Positions 26,154 to 26,159 of a DNA stretch of 26,159 nucleotides are shown here, piece after piece. Position 1 is the stretch's first letter, and each line of letters begins with the position of its first letter. The DNA comes from Caldilinea sp. CFX5 (GTDB taxonomy: Bacteria > Chloroflexota > Anaerolineae > Caldilineales > Caldilineaceae): contig QWII01000130.1 of NCBI GenBank assembly GCA_021405325.1, positions 1 through 26,159 on the forward strand, in the 5' to 3' direction. The translations under genes were made by a program, and so were the position numbers. The notes beneath the pieces were generated by a model, which searched no databases, was not told the origin of the DNA, and worked only from the letters and a program-made list of their open reading frames with translations.

Positions 26154-26159
26154 ACTTAA

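Overview
The window looks like a chromosomal segment of a Chloroflexota bacterium, most likely a filamentous Anaerolineae/Caldilineae relative. This is inferred from several features together: secreted proteins with Thr-Pro 'TPTPT' linkers, a DUF3566-like small membrane protein, a ScyD/ScyE-type secreted protein with a PATG-plus-membrane-helix C-terminus, a Yip1-like/alpha-beta-hydrolase gene pair, and an FMN riboswitch in front of a RibX-type riboflavin permease. No marker gene here fixes the genus. I recognised no tRNA, rRNA, CRISPR array, integrase or transposase.

Layout. 1-2250, minus strand: an unusual ferredoxin whose tail resembles the C-terminus of alternative complex III subunit ActB, a Crp/Fnr-family regulator with its own promoter and terminator, and a small membrane protein. 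2568-4435, plus strand: a secreted Thr/Pro-rich protein, an internally deleted zinc alcohol dehydrogenase remnant on the minus strand, and a stand-alone Lrp/AsnC effector (RAM) domain. 4615-6849, minus: a repeat-containing lipoprotein and a Cof-type HAD phosphatase. 7108-9687, plus: a ScyD/ScyE-like surface protein and an SMR guanidinium exporter (SugE/Gdx). 9774-12689, minus: a small putative lipoprotein and an 801-residue secreted protein with a duplicated cysteine-containing domain. 13076-17493, minus: pth and mfd, coupled through TAATG. 17660-22355, minus: a membrane-anchored surface protein, a DsbB-cytochrome c fusion, its DsbA-like partner, and a CapA-family protein. 22743-24537, plus: a Yip1-like membrane protein overlapping an alpha/beta-hydrolase-like protein. 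24608-26153, plus: a promoter, FMN riboswitch, terminator and ribX.

Two themes stand out. First, many genes encode exported proteins, and the window also carries an oxidative folding pair (DsbA-like plus DsbB fused to cytochrome c). The fusion suggests that electrons from disulfide formation could leave through a c-type heme. Second, the window is unusually rich in short palindromic and tandem repeats of several families. One family, recognisable as GAGATTGAG...CAATCTC, lies in two intergenic regions and twice inside mfd. In mfd both copies are read in the same frame and add about 41 and 25-30 residues (EIERL/DKEI...QS peptides). Other families are GTAGGGGC palindromes (four copies, two loop types, one pair flanking ribX), CAGTAGTCCGCA terminal-inverted-repeat elements, a GTCGCGTAG-rich element touching the pth start, and long perfect hairpins.
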